A stretch of DNA of 64,000 nt from Monarcha castaneiventris obscurior (GCA_026261815.1 JAMPIT010000583.1:1736001-1800000); one strand, 5' to 3'; shown: positions 23,241-35,488, numbered from the stretch's first letter. Notes: generated by a model from the sequence alone, not told the origin. A program made the numbers and translations.

Positions 23241-25923
23241 CTCAGGTTCTAAGTGAGCAAAATCAGCGACTCCGTGGGCTTCGATTTCAAAAGGGATCTT
23301 AGCATTTAGAGGCTGCTGAGGGCTGGTTTGATCCCTCTCTCTCTCAGCAGACAGAACCATGTTTATGTCAAATCTCCTCGTTTAAATTATGAGTTGCATC
23401 TATCCCAGCATGGTTGATACCATTAAATCTAATTAGTGTAATTTTGCTGGGGAGTTTTAAGAGACTGTGGCAAATGAGATTTTTTTAAAATGCCCTCTGG
23501 AAATCTCACATTTATTTCCATCATGGTGCAGGTTATAAAAAGTGACAGGTAGTGAAAAACAAATAAGCCTTGCACTTATTTTTGAGTGCATCTGCTTATT
23601 CAGGCTAATGAACTATTAAGGTTCATTTGTAGGATAGTTTTGTTATTGTTATTCACCTTTTTGAAATCTCCACAGGAGCTTTTATCTGGGCCTTCTTTTT
23701 CTCTTCCCCATGACTTTAAAACTGTCTTTACCTCAGTTAGTGCTGTGTTGGTGGTGGTTTGGCAGCTTTGGGCATCCCTAATCTTTTCCCCATTTTTCTC
23801 AGAAATGTCAGCACTGATTTATTTATTTACTTTGAAGATATTGGGAATCTCAGTCTTCCCTTAAATTCTTTATTTTACCTCTCCATAGATGGGTTTACTT
23901 CTTGTATGTCAGCTTGTAATGCTGCTAATGTACTGTTCACTTTCCTCCAAAGTTCCCTTATTATTATGTCATTGCTAGTGTGGTTTGCTGTGATAGAACT
24001 CCTGGCAACCCCAGTAATGCTTTCTTGTGTAGTTTGTTTTCTTTTTTACACTGACAATCTTAAAATGTAGAACCAATATGCAGTGCCTAATGGATCCTCA
24101 CACTAGTTATTCCAAAATAAGAGAGCAATATTCCTTTTTTTTGGGCACAGCCTGCATTTCTCATTAATATTCTACTACGATACCTGCAAATTATTCCAGT
24201 TCAGTGTTCAAATGCCAGTAATTCCTTGTAGTTAATTTTGTATAATTATGTATAACTTAAATAACTTGGGGTGAGAAAAAGGAGAGTTCTATCTATAAAT
24301 CAGACCAGACACAATGGCCTGAAAATACCACCAGTAAATTCTGACTTTCTCCAGTCAATGTGCAGTGCTTACATTGCTGTTCAGAGGTGTAACCATTTCT
24401 GTTGATATTGCACAAAATATATTTGTTTTCTGTCTCCACAATCTGAAGATGATCTTTCCCTTGCTGTGTCTGCATATTTTAGACACAGATTTTCCAAGAA
24501 AAGCAGAATAATACAGTTGCAAGGGAAGATCATTTGCTTAGTGCATTAAATAAATTTTAAAAAAGTGCCATACCATATCCAAGTTCAGGACTTGTGACTA
24601 GAATCAAACTTAACCTACATCATTGTGATCTCTATCAAAATAAATATTTAATAAGCAAAGCTAAGTCAAAGCATTTCTAAATATATCTTGGGGTCTTTTA
24701 TTTCCTCTGGGAAAAGAGAAAAGTGTTTGGCAAGAGTTCTCAAATGGAAAACTAAGCAGTGTCTTATTTTAGTGCCAAAGGCACCCTGAGGGGCTTGGCC
24801 AGAAGGACTGAAACAGATCGTGGGGGAGCAGGAGGACAAGTCAGCTCTTCTCGGCCCCTGCTTGAAGTGGGAGCTTTCCTTAGTGACTGGGAAGAAAACT
24901 AACAGTGATCTTGGTTTGGTTGTTGGGTTTGGGTTTTTTAGTTTCTCTTCATAATATTTGACAGTTGCTGGAATCCACAGAGTCCATGTGAATCTCAAAT
25001 TGCCTGGGGCAGGGGGCGAGATAAAAAGAGGAAATACTGTAGGTGTTTGAAACATTTCTTTTTAACTTTTTTTTTTTAATCTAAAGAAAATCCCCAAAAT
25101 TTTCCTTTTACATTTCAAGTTCGATTCCAGTATAACAATGAGGGTGGAGTGGAATTTATAATGTGTGAATTCATAGAACTGATGGCATTAAAGGGATCTT
25201 AACCATGCCTTGGATGATGCCACTTGTGCATGAGGTCGTTGCCTGCTGACATCATCCATGGTCAAAGGTAGATTCTTTAGAGAAGCTTTTCAAAGTTCAC
25301 AACAAAATACCTTTAAAAATCCACTATTCTGTACAGTAAAATGATTTCTACTTCTTTCCTGTAAGCTTTTCATCTAAAGGATGGGCAGTGTTTACAAATC
25401 AGTGGTAACAGGAAGCATTTTTGTGAGGCTTTTGCATAAAGGTGGAGGACAAATCATTGTGAAACACTTTCACTTATGAAAATTGTTTTATTTGGGTTTC
25501 AAATTCTACCTGTGCTACAGGAATCCTCTGAGACATCCTGTGGGAATAGATCTGTTAAAACACTGGCAAATCAGGAAAACATGGAATGTAGCTGCTATTT
25601 TTTGGCAGGATACACTTTCATTTTCTATTGTTCCCCCCCGATAGTAATAAACAGAGGGGAAAAAAACCCTTTAGGAGTGACAAGACTGCATGGACATTAG
25701 GATTAATGTAGTTGATTTACATAATGTTAATATTTTAAAGCAAATGCAGGCTGTGTATTCCCTGCTACAAGGCAGCCAAAAATAGAGGCCTTCCTATTGA
25801 ACCCTTCTACATTAATTATGTGGCTACTCTGACATGAATTGCTTCCCCCCAGTACTCAATATGTCAAGGAGTATTTATGTCTGGAACCCCTCACTGTGGC
25901 TTTGCAGTTGAGAAGTCCCTATT
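23241..25923. other. Unique AT-rich DNA, no gene seen
   Basis: AT-rich, with no recognised element. Frames of 90-130 codons occur (for example minus 24666-25055, plus 23759-24070), the latter hydrophobic because of T-rich codons. No support for transcription or splicing. Confidence 0.5.
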
Positions 25924-26022
25924 AAAAAAGAAAAAAGAAAAAAGAAAAAAAGAAAAAAGAAAAAAGAAAAAAGAAAAAAGAAAAAAGAAAAAAGAAAAAA
26001 GAAAAAAGAAAAAAGAAAGAAA
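25924..26022. repeat. Heptanucleotide microsatellite (AAAAAAG)n
   Basis: About 14 units of A6G, with one unit one A longer and the last units shortened to AAAG. One strand is entirely purine. A lysine-rich frame across it is a by-product of the repeat. Confidence 0.95.
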
Positions 26023-29000
26023 AGCACAGTATTATTATTTTTTTATTTGGTATCTTTACTGTGCTGTTCACACCCCTCTTAATTCTTTCAGTGTAGATTC
26101 TTATTGTCTAGACTTAGATGGAGAGAGAAACTTGCAGTAGCTGGGATGTAAAAGGAGCTTTTCATGGCCATGCTCTGTGCCCAGGTGAGGGAGGCATTGC
26201 TCTGGTGCTCCTCCCTTTTCTCTGGCTTGGCTTGCACTTGGATGAGGTGTTCCTTGTCTGCTGAGGAAAACAGGAACACACCAGGACTGCAGCAGTTTCC
26301 TCTTCCACTTTTAGCCCCAAAGTTCATCCCCAGTGTTTCCCCAAAGACTCATCTGCCAGCACAATGAAAATGCAGAACTTCAAGGTTAAAAGAAGGAGGA
26401 AGTCCTTTGGTTTAAATTTTAATATTCATCTAAGAGAAGAACTAATGACACTGAAGACATCTATAATGCAGGGAGAAATTGGAAAAGCTTCCTTGCATGT
26501 GTCCATTAATGCTCTGCTTTATGAGTGAGGAAGAAATTTGTCACAGAAAGAGAGACAGAAACCTTCACCACATTTTATCCTTGTTTCAAAGGCTATGGCT
26601 CCTTATCTCAATAAAGGATAACCTCTGGTAATTTTTATATGGTGAATCAACATGTTTAACAAATGAATGAATATTGCAAATATTACAGAATTAATACTGC
26701 CTTTTTTATTATTTTTTTACATATCTATTCAGAGTTGTCTAAAGAATTTATTCAGCTGTTTTAAAAATTCATTTGTGTTGGATTCATGTAGACTCCTGAG
26801 CAAGTAAGGACACAAGCCAAGAATGTTTGCAGGAACAGCAATTTTAGATAAAAAGTGAGAATTGAAGTGGAATATGAATTTTAAGTTTTAGCAAGCAGAG
26901 GAGAAAATTAGATATCCTCAGCAGAAACAAGATTCTAATTGATTTAGAGACAGAAATATAATATGAACAAACACTTAATCAAATTAGCTCACATTTATAA
27001 ATTCAGGAATGAAATAATAAAAAGGACTCTTTAAATAACACTGGATTAAGGACCATAAATTTGCTGCAGAAAGAAGGCAGATTAAGAGACAATAAATTAG
27101 AGAATACTGTGATCTAATCTTGTATTCTGCAAGTGTGGGGAAATTTGTCACCTAAACTTCCTTTAAAACTAATTCACTTGTGCATAGCTACAATAAGAGA
27201 GCAGGAAATAGTAAGGAAAAATAAATAGACTTGTTTGTTTTCATTTAAGGTCATTAAAGATTGTATTATTCTATCATTCATACTTATAGAAAACAGCATA
27301 AGTGATGGAATGATTGATTTGAGTTGGGTCAAATCAAAAACAGGAAGGTGTCTTGGGTAGAGCTTTTCAATTGTGCTTTTAATTTGGACTTGAAGCCAAG
27401 TTTCACAGGATTTTAGCTTGGAGGCTTCCCTGTCAGAAAAGCAGTGTGAGCATGAACAGAACAAAAGAGGTCCCTATACTTAACTGATCTCAACTCCTGT
27501 TGCTTACATCATTTTCCGAATCAATTCTAGTTAGCTAATCCCAACAAAATATTCCCACAATATCTGCCTAATTGCAAAATTAGAAGCCAGCTACTAAATT
27601 CAAATGACAGTCTTTCTTTTTTCTTTTAACTTTGTTATTGATAGTTATAGCAATGTTAACTGTGCATTAAAATGAAATTGAAAGTCTTCTCCTGGCCCCA
27701 GGTGAGGCTGAGCAATCAGTTTATTGTCAGTCAGTTAATTTTCTATTAATATTATGAAATTTGTCTACTTTTCAAATTTGCTGCAGAATTGAGCATCATC
27801 TAAATATGCCTTCATCTGAAGGCACAGGAAAACTCCTTCTGTCCAACTCACAATGCCTAAGTTCTTGCTGCTGGTGGCAGAGAATGGAAAGAAATAAACA
27901 ATTCTGTGTCTTTTTAAGACTACTTGTTGTGTTGCATTTAATCTTACAAGTTACAATTAAAAGCAAAGCATTACTGCAACTAAGTTTTATATAAAAAATC
28001 TATAGGATCTAATTGCCTCCATGGACATGTATAATGATTATTATTGCTTTTATAAATACATTTCAGTATATAAGGTGACAGATTCCTTTGGAGTACATTA
28101 AGTTTATAATGTTTCACATTGTCATTACAATAACTGTCAAAATAATAGCTTCACATTTCTGCTCTGTTCTCTGTTCAGTGAGAGTTGGAATTTTAGAGCC
28201 TCATACATTCAAAGAATTAGGGGAATACACTATACACAGTGACCTTTTCAATATTCCATAAATGCATTGCTGAAGATTTTACTTATCTTCCTTGTTTACT
28301 GCTCTTCTCTTTCCCTTACTGTTAATTGTGTGGGGAAGAGTTGAAATGGGTGACCTTTCCAGGGTTTTGTATTTCCATTGGTCAAAAGATACATCAAACT
28401 TGCACAGCACAGTGCACTTAACAACACAGCTTTGCTTAAAACAGGCAATACAGAACACTTTTGCAGCTCTGTTAGAATGAAGGGCATGCATAGAACAGCA
28501 TTTTGTTTCAAAAGCCTTCCCATTGATGATAAAAAGAAGACTCTCTGTAATACATCATTTTCAGGAGGTCCAACTTCCTGCATCATAGATGTTTATAGAC
28601 ATGCCTGACACTTAAGTTGGGAGATTTTTGACTCCAATCCACTTTTGAATTCATGTACATTTTGCTGCCTGGATAACACTTTTATTTAATAGTGCTTTTT
28701 GTTTTAATGTTGAATGAGAATGGAGAACCATCCTCAATGCCCATCTCTTATTCAGCAGGGCAGTACTGACAGGATGATATTTTCCATCTCTTCAGGGTTA
28801 GTGACTTGGAAGCATTCTGTAAATGCTAAAGGTCTGTTAGCCTTAAACCTGGGAAAGCATTGCATTTAATCTGCTTGTTCTCCTTGTGCTGTGCACTCTG
28901 AGGGTTCTGGGCATGTGGAACCTCAGCCCAGACTGGTGGGGGATGTGTTTGTTCTTTTGTTTTAATTTTTCAGTGCTAAAAGGAGCGGGAAGTGTATGGA

Positions 29001-29230
29001 GGAAAAAAAAAAAAAAAACACATTTCAGAAAAGGGATGAAAGGACTTAAACTGCCTACATAGTCTTGAAAAGGAGCAGGGAGAGTTTAAGTCTCAGCTTC
29101 CATGAGGGATGGCAAAGTGAGTGCACTTCCCTGAACCACCCCCTCAGCAGCCCTGCATGGTGACAGTGTCTACTGCAAATGCAATAAAACTGGCATTAAA
29201 AATCATATATTTATAAGTGATTATTGCCAT
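26023..29230. other. Unique AT-rich DNA, no gene seen
   Basis: About 3.2 kb of AT-rich unique DNA with an A run at 29004-29019. Overlapping frames up to 96 codons lie at 28.28-28.6 kb on both strands, with no splice-site or homology support. Confidence 0.55.
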
Positions 29231-29354
29231 CACGAGATCCCACCTGGAGCCACCATGGACACTTCTGGTGCCCCCAACAGAAGAAGGATGTGGAACTGTT
29301 GGAGTGAGTCCAGAGGAGGCCACAGAGTTGATTAGGGGACTGGAGCACCTTCCC
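29231..29354 (+). mobile_element. CR1 LINE body, upstream part (rearranged copy)
   Basis: Matches the CR1 region well upstream of the tail: 'gagatcccacctggagc', 'gtgagtccagaggaggccac' and 'ggggactggagcaccttccc'. In a normal copy the next bases would be those now found at ~29448 onward. The continuity is broken by a displaced CR1 tail (next feature). Confidence 0.8.
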
Positions 29355-29447
29355 TAGTGGAAGGTGTCCTTACTTATGGCAGGGGCTGGAATGAGATGAG
29401 CTTTAAGGCCCCTTCCAACCCAAACCATTCTGGGATTCTGTGATGAT
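29355..29447 (+). mobile_element. CR1 LINE 3' tail lying inside another CR1
   Basis: A ~93-bp piece that starts at 'gtggaaggtgtcc' and ends at 'gggattctgtgatgattcc'. It is the last part of a CR1, including the tail repeat, placed in the middle of a CR1 body in the same orientation. It is either a very short separate insertion or the tail of the surrounding copy moved by rearrangement. Confidence 0.8.
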
Positions 29448-29776
29448 TCCATGGAGCCAGGCTGGGAGAGCTGGGGCTGCTCAGCCCGGAGAGGAGAAGG
29501 TTGTGTGGAGACCTCACAGCACCTTCCAGGGGCTGCAGGGAAACCAGAGAGGGACAATTCCTCAGGGACTGCAGTGCCAGGAGCCAGGGAATGGCTTCCC
29601 AGTGCCAGAGGGCAGGGATGGATGGGATATTGGGCAGGAATTGTTCCCTGGGAGGGTGGGCAGGCCCTGGCACAGGGTGCCCAGAGAAGCTGTGGCTGCC
29701 CCTGGATCACTGGCAGTGCCCAAGGCCAGGTTGGACACTGGGGCTTGGAGCAGCCTGGGGCAGTGGGAGGTGTCAC
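29448..29776 (+). mobile_element. CR1 LINE body, downstream part without its tail
   Basis: Continues the body interrupted at 29354 ('tggagccaggctgggagagc') through the shared core (29611-29760, two differences from the commonest version). It stops abruptly at 'gtgggaggtgtc', just where the displaced tail piece at 29355 begins. No tail box or repeat follows. Confidence 0.85.
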
Positions 29777-31789
29777 AAATAGGACATGGAATCAGGAATT
29801 TTAAATTCTATGTCCCATATTGTGAGAATCTTAACACAATGTTTGTCAGGCACATGTGGTGCAGCAGCAAGGGAGCTACTGATACAAAAGGTAAAGATAA
29901 GCTAAGTCTGACTCAGCAATAGATTGCCTTTTTCCCAAGGTCTGGGAATACTCCCAGGTTTGATGGAATTAGTGGCACATTGGCTACTGTGCTCAAGCAC
30001 CAGAAGAAAGGATGCTGGTGAACCCGTGTGCTGTGAATTCTGGCTTTCATTTGGATTTCTTTTGTCATTGCCAACTAAAAGTTTAGCATTTTAGATGTGA
30101 TTTTCAAATACTTTTTACATGATTCATAACAATTCAGGTTTTATTTCTTTTTTTTTTTTTTTTAAGGAATAAACTCAGATAATGGGAAAAAATGTTTGCC
30201 AGCCATAGAATATAGCAAGGAGAAATAAAAGGATTGAACAGATTTGCTCCTTACAGCCTGTTGTTCAGCTGTAGTGGGATACAGCAGTGGCAGTGCCTAC
30301 AGCATTCCTGGAGCTGCCACCAAGGCAGATGCCATGTGAGATGCCACCCATCCCTCCAGCCTGAGCTTCCAGGCTGTTCTGGACATTCCTGATCCGTTCT
30401 CCAAGCAGCACCTGCAGCTCTTGTGTGTGTAAGGACAGTAAAGGGGGCATTTAGGATGGGCAGCTCTTGTGGGAAGCCATCAAGAGGAAAGATTCCCATC
30501 TATTCCCAACGATGGAAATTGTGTTTGAACCTGTGAAAGTCTTTCTTTAGAGCCAGACTCGAGCAGCTCTTTTTGCCAGAACTTGGATACTTTCATGTCC
30601 AAGCATTACCTGAGACACACACGTGTATACTACGAAAACTCACACAGGTTCCCTATTTTAATCCTGATTTTAAAAGACTATAATTTCATGCATCTTCTTT
30701 GTGATGTTTTGAGGGCTTAATTGCTATGTCATGGTAATGCTTATCAGCAAGCACTGAAAAGCTTTAATTACTTTGTACTTAGGTTAGTTATGAATGCATG
30801 CAAAATTTAACTATTTCCCCAGAAGCAAATAAAGTCCACATTTATTATGTTACATAAAAGTTATGGAATGATTTAGAATAATTAAGCTAAAGGCTGTCTT
30901 CCTTGGGATTTAGCTCATCTAAATGATGCATAAAATTAATCTCAGAAAAATATTTCATATTAAACTGCACCATGAGGAAGAAGCGTTAGGATCTTCTCAG
31001 AAGGGTTTTCTATAGGAAGTGTATGTTATGGCAGAAAACTGCAGGTATATTATGTAAAGCAACAGTGTTTTAGTGGGGCCTTAATGTCTCAAATTAAACT
31101 GATCAAACAAAATCATCATCGAAAAGAATGAGAAATTCAGAAGTGTAAAAGAAGACAGAATTTAAAGCAGAGGACAGCGTGATGGAAATTTTAGGAAATT
31201 TGAATAGAAATTTGGGAAATTGGAGAAAGATGGAAGATTGAAGATTTGGCAGGTAATAAGAAAAGGCAAGGGGAAAAATCAAAAAGAACCAAGTTCTGAA
31301 AATCAGCTTTGATAATTTAGCAATCAAGTTTTACTATTGCTATGATATTTAATATCTTGTCTGTTCAAAGCAACCTAAGCTCCTTCTGACCGGGGTTAGT
31401 GTTGTACCACTGACTGTCAGAGGATCAAATACTGCCAACTATTTTCCAAGAGAAATTATTGATAATTGACACTGAGAATTGCTTAAATTAGTGACATGAG
31501 GACAGAGGAATTATTCTGCATGTCAGAGCTACATTAGGAATCCCACAGCTTAATAGTTAAAGCCACATGTTAAACACCTCAGTGGTTTTATGGACAAAAC
31601 CATGGAAGTGGAAGAGTGAAGAACACAGGAAATGAAAGGGATCAAAGTAGCTTCAGGATTATGTGGGATGAATAAATGAATGAATGATGGATCAATGGAT
31701 GAATAAATGACTGGTCAGGTTAAGCACTTCAGTGTTTTGGTGATTCTATAAAAAAACATTTCACCTTTTTATATATGGAAATCATAATC
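29777..31789. other. Unique AT-rich DNA with a purine-rich part
   Basis: No gene seen. A T run lies at ~30147-30163. The plus strand is purine-rich at 31095-31290 and contains an approximate repeat of GGAAATTT-like units at 31185-31225. A hydrophobic 74-codon minus-strand frame there reflects the base composition. Confidence 0.5.
31667..31711. repeat. Imperfect tetranucleotide repeat (GAAT/AAAT)n
   Basis: Short interrupted repeat built of GAAT, AAAT and GGAT units ('gatgaataaatgaatgaatg' and similar). It is too imperfect to be highly unstable. Confidence 0.75.
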
Positions 31790-32082
31790 ATGGAATCATA
31801 GGATAGTTTGCCTTGGAAGGACACCTTCCACTGTCCCAGGCTGCTCCAAGCCCCAGCGTCCAGCCTGGCCTTGGGCACTGCCAGGGATCCAGGGGCAGCC
31901 ACAGCTTCTCTGGGCACCCTGTGCCAGGGCCTGCCCACCCTCCCAGGGAACAATTCCTGCCCAAGATCCCATCCAGCCCTGCCCTCTGGCACTGGGAAGC
32001 CATTCCCTGGCTCCTGGCCCTCCAGCCCTTGGCAATTGTCTCTCTCCATCTTGTCTCTCCCTTCAGGTACTGGAAGGATATA
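31790..32082 (-). mobile_element. CR1 LINE 3' end
   Basis: Antisense CR1 with a degraded tail complement at 31790-31815 that lacks most of the usual 'ccttccaaccc' box. A near-identical core follows, then the body up to 'cttcaggtactggaagg'. The core has about three differences from the commonest version. The tail is more altered than the core, as in other copies here. Confidence 0.9.
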
Positions 32083-32195
32083 ACCTAAGGGTATAATGCA
32101 GGATATCCCACTGCAGCGGTTCTCCAGGAGTGGGCTGAGAAGTTCAGGTGGCAATGACAGATACACTGAAAGCTCTCACAGTTGTTAACATTTTA
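32083..32195. other. Short spacer between CR1 and LTR-like element
   Basis: 113 bp with no recognised element. Confidence 0.4.
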
Positions 32196-32540
32196 TGGAG
32201 CCCCAGGAGTGTGACTGTGCCAAGGAATAGATGGAGTTTTTCGCACTTGGACACGAAAGAAGCATGCAGACTCAAGCAGCCAGGATAGGACCACCAGCAG
32301 GGCAAAAAGAGCCTGCCCTTCTTTATTCTGTCATTTTTATATGTTTCTCAAGACAACCGTAGATTGGTAGATGAGGTTACCACCTCTGCAACTCCACAGG
32401 ACACTGACACAGTCTATCATCTTCCTCCACCTTAGGAGAAAGGAATCCACAACAATCCAAGAGTTCAAAAACAATATATGCCAGTTAGGAAAACAAGGAC
32501 TATGTTTATAGAAAATGCATGAGAAATTCTACTACAGAAG
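32196..32540 (-). mobile_element. LTR-like element (family 2), right boundary uncertain
   Basis: Read on the minus strand, this has a TATAAAAA box (plus 32334-32341), an AATAAA signal (plus 32322-32327) 7-18 bp further on, then a stem-loop (arms at plus 32299-32304 and 32314-32319) and a U5-like end at 'ccccaggagtgtgactgtgc'. That is the order expected of an LTR promoter and R region. I could not find a convincing target duplication, so the ends, especially the right one, are approximate. No viral coding sequence is next to it. Confidence 0.5.
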
Positions 32541-34731
32541 TAAAAACATAGAACACTGCAGAAACCAGGGCGACAGAGTTTCAATACATAAGGAATAGAT
32601 TTGTATTCCAAGATTTTTTAAAGATAGGCTTAGTTACCACTGCATTGAGAGGGATGAAGTTCTACGAAGTCTCACAAACAGCTGAAGATTTAATAAACTA
32701 CATAAAGCAGAAGGATTCTTACTGTATGCAGTTCCATGGTCACAAGAGAGCATTTGCATCTATTCTCATCCTCCTCTTTGTTTATCTGAAGGGTTGTCAA
32801 AGGAGGGTTTTTGGGCAATCCAGTTACCCCAGTGAGGATGCTGAAGCTGGGATGGTTTTGTGCTGCACTGTGCTGGCTGGAACACAGCTCCTCACTGCAG
32901 TGTCTCCTCAGCTTCCCGAGCTCCTTGTTCCAAAGGTAGCGTGGAATGTGAGAGAACACAAAGTCTATCATACCCTAGAAAGGAGAAGTTCCCAGCTGTC
33001 ATTTCTGCATAAGGGAAAATGATCCCCTGAATCACAAAACCTCCTGGGGTAGGAAGCAGAAATAATTTACAGCTTTCTCTCTCCTGGAGGTGTCGCATCT
33101 TCATCTCTGTTGAAACACAAACACACATTTTGAAGTCCAGGCCCCACAGATAAATCTGACTTTCGTGGCAAATGGAAAATAATTTAATTTTAAGAAAAAT
33201 CTGAGTTTCAGAATCCTGCCTAAAATTTGGACAATGTTTTCAGAAATACTTTCTTGAATCCTACCATCACAGGTTTTGAAAGCCTGGGAGAAATCACACA
33301 CTTTTTATTTAAAGCTTAAATGGCAAGTGGCCGACTGAAAATTTGCTCCATCAGGTGGTATGAAAATTAATTTCTAAATGTTCAGAGAATTTTATGAAGG
33401 AAATCTTTCGTAACTCAGTGTGTGCTCTTACTTGGTATAAACAACAATGCTGTGTGAAAAACAAGAAATATTGGTGTACTCAGTCATTCTGATTTTATCT
33501 AAACTTCATTACTATTTACAAAAAGGCAATATTAAATGATAACATTATTTAGTTAATGAAAGCTCCAGGAAGAAATTGCAATTCTCTGCTGTAACATCGA
33601 TATAATGGCAGTAAGGAAACCTCTGCTTTCTCAGTTGGATGTCAGTAATTAATATCTTGCTGTCTAATTAGCTTCTTTGCCTCTCATTGGAATGCTGATT
33701 TCTGAAACAAATGTCCACGTTGCCAGCATGTGCTGTTTTCCAGCAGAACACAACATCTGGCTGCCCACCAATTAATATAATATAGGGAGACTCTGCTGAG
33801 TTTATTATGAACACCAGAAACTCTATGAGGTACAAGCATTAAATAGATGTTGGTTTATCATTGTCTTCAACATGCAAAGAGATCAAGGTTGCCGTCTCTG
33901 AAATTTATTTGGATGTCAGTGGGAAAATGGTTTATTTTAACTTTTTTTAAATTTTAATAATATTAAATTTATATTTTCTAGGAAACACTGAAGTAAAAAT
34001 ATTCTTATCCGAGAAATGGGGCTGTATCTACAATCAAAAGAAAATTCTAAGGAATACACAATAAAAATTACATGGCTGAGTTTTAGAAGACCTTTTCCTT
34101 TTGAGGCAGTTGTAACCATGAACCATCTTCAAAGAGGCTGGGATACATTTGAGCAAAAGGAATAGGTAGTTCATGTAAATACTGCAGTTCTTTTTACATT
34201 TCTGCTGTTGTTTAAGTGTCTCTTGTAGCACTGTTCTCCCCCCAGGCCTCCAGGCAGCTTTGTCTCAGGGACACCTCTCTCCCTGTGCTCCTCCCTCCTT
34301 GGTCCACACAGGAGAGGAGATGGGCAGGGCAGCACCAGCTCTGTGTGTGCCAATCAGCATTACCAACTCCTATGCAGTTTTCCCCTTTTTAGCACAGACA
34401 TGCTGAATGGCAGTAGCTGGAAGACGACCAGCTAATCCATGGAAGTTATTCCCAGTTGCCATGAATGTAGGGATGAGTGTCATTTCTGGCTCTGCAGGTT
34501 TCCTGGGGTTGTGAGTATTGCTCACCTCAGGACTGAGGAAATGGTGACAATGCTGGGCAACATTTTTGTGAGCAGAAATAAATAACAGGCCCCCTAAGAA
34601 CCCTGAAATCACTTGTTTCACTGATGCCAAGATCGTTTTACATGGTAAGATCCTGTCCTATGTTAGGTTCTGCCCAGTGTAAGGCAGCAATGGAAATGTT
34701 CAGTTTGACCTGAAGATGACGGGTGGTCTGT
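32541..34731. other. Unique AT-rich DNA; TAAT-motif cluster
   Basis: A 125-codon plus-strand frame (32645-33022) has no recognised homology or splice support. 33540-33790 holds several homeodomain-type TAATTA/ATTAAT motifs close together and could be a conserved non-coding element; that is only an inference from motif clustering. Confidence 0.4.
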
Positions 34732-34800
34732 GAGAATCATGGAATGGTTTGGGTTTGAAGGACCTTAAAGCCCATCCAGTGCCACCCCTGCCATGGGCAG
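34732..34800 (-). mobile_element. CR1 LINE tail, left half of a split copy
   Basis: Antisense CR1 tail ('gagaatcatggaatggtttg', 'cctgccatgggcag'). It ends at GGCAG (34796-34800), which is repeated at 35159-35163 where the same CR1 resumes. The two halves join into one normal element when the intervening 358 bp are ignored. Confidence 0.88.
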
Positions 34801-35158
34801 TAATACCCTTCCTGCCTGGCTCCGTAGGGTCCCACATACCCCCGGAGATGCACAGACAGGTTCAGTATTACAGTGAATGACAAGGAGTCAGGAAGGATAT
34901 TTGCTTGCATTCCAGCACCCTTACTGTCCAAGGTTCCGAGGTAAATATGAGCATGATCCCGAGGGGGGTCTCAGTTTCACCTGGGGGCGGGGAAAAGGCG
35001 GGACCAAGGAACGGGGACCACTGGGGGAGGGACAAAGGCTAGAGGCTTACAGCCAACCGGGGAATTCGAGCTGGAATGGATTCATTTAACAGAACCACCC
35101 ATCCTGGGGAAAGCCTTTGGGTTGCTTTAGCATAAAGGTGTGTTCCCCGGCTACCCCA
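34801..35158. mobile_element. LTR-like insertion (family 3) splitting a CR1
   Basis: A 358-bp non-CR1 segment bounded by the 5-bp direct repeat GGCAG (34796-34800 and 35159-35163). It is placed exactly where a CR1 would otherwise be continuous, which proves insertion. It is GC-richer than its surroundings and has a GGGGCGGGG box. It ends in CA on the plus strand but begins TA, one change from the TG...CA ends of LTRs. Size and 5-bp duplication suit a solo LTR of an ERVL-like element; orientation is undecided, and it has no coding capacity. Confidence 0.7.
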
Positions 35159-35357
35159 GGCAGGCACCTCCCACTGTCCCAGGCTGCTCCAAGCCCCAAT
35201 GTCCAACCTGGCCTTGGGCACTGCCAGGGATCCAGGGGCAGCCACAGCTGCTCTGGGCACCCTGTGCCAGGGCCTGCCCACCCTCCCAGGGAACAATTCC
35301 TGCCCAATTTCCCATCCAGCCCTGCCCTCTGGCAGTGGAAGCCGTTCATTTCATTCC
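35159..35357 (-). mobile_element. CR1 LINE, right half of a split copy
   Basis: Continuation of the CR1 at 34732-34800: 'cacctcccactgtcccaggc' through the shared core to 'ctggcagtggaagccgttc'. It shares two markers with the copies at 51.9 and 61.7 kb (agagCagctg and gacaTtgg on the sense strand), so it belongs to the same subgroup. Confidence 0.88.
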
Positions 35358-35488
35358 CTCATAAATCATCTCTCTAAGAAAGTTCCATCTTCAAGCCTGA
35401 AGAGCTGGTCTTGGATGACCCTTCCAGTGCTTCTGAGGATAACGTTCAGGACACAAAAGTGCAGTGTACTAGAAGTTATTAAAGCTCT

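Noticed and set aside
25170..25203. CR1-like tail ('tcatagaactgatggcatta')
   Set aside because: Only the first few bases match; the following box is absent.
32200..33050. 9-bp inverted match (CCCCAGGAG / CTCCTGGGG) as terminal inverted repeats of a DNA transposon
   Set aside because: A match of this length is expected by chance over 850 bp, and no target duplication or transposase was seen.
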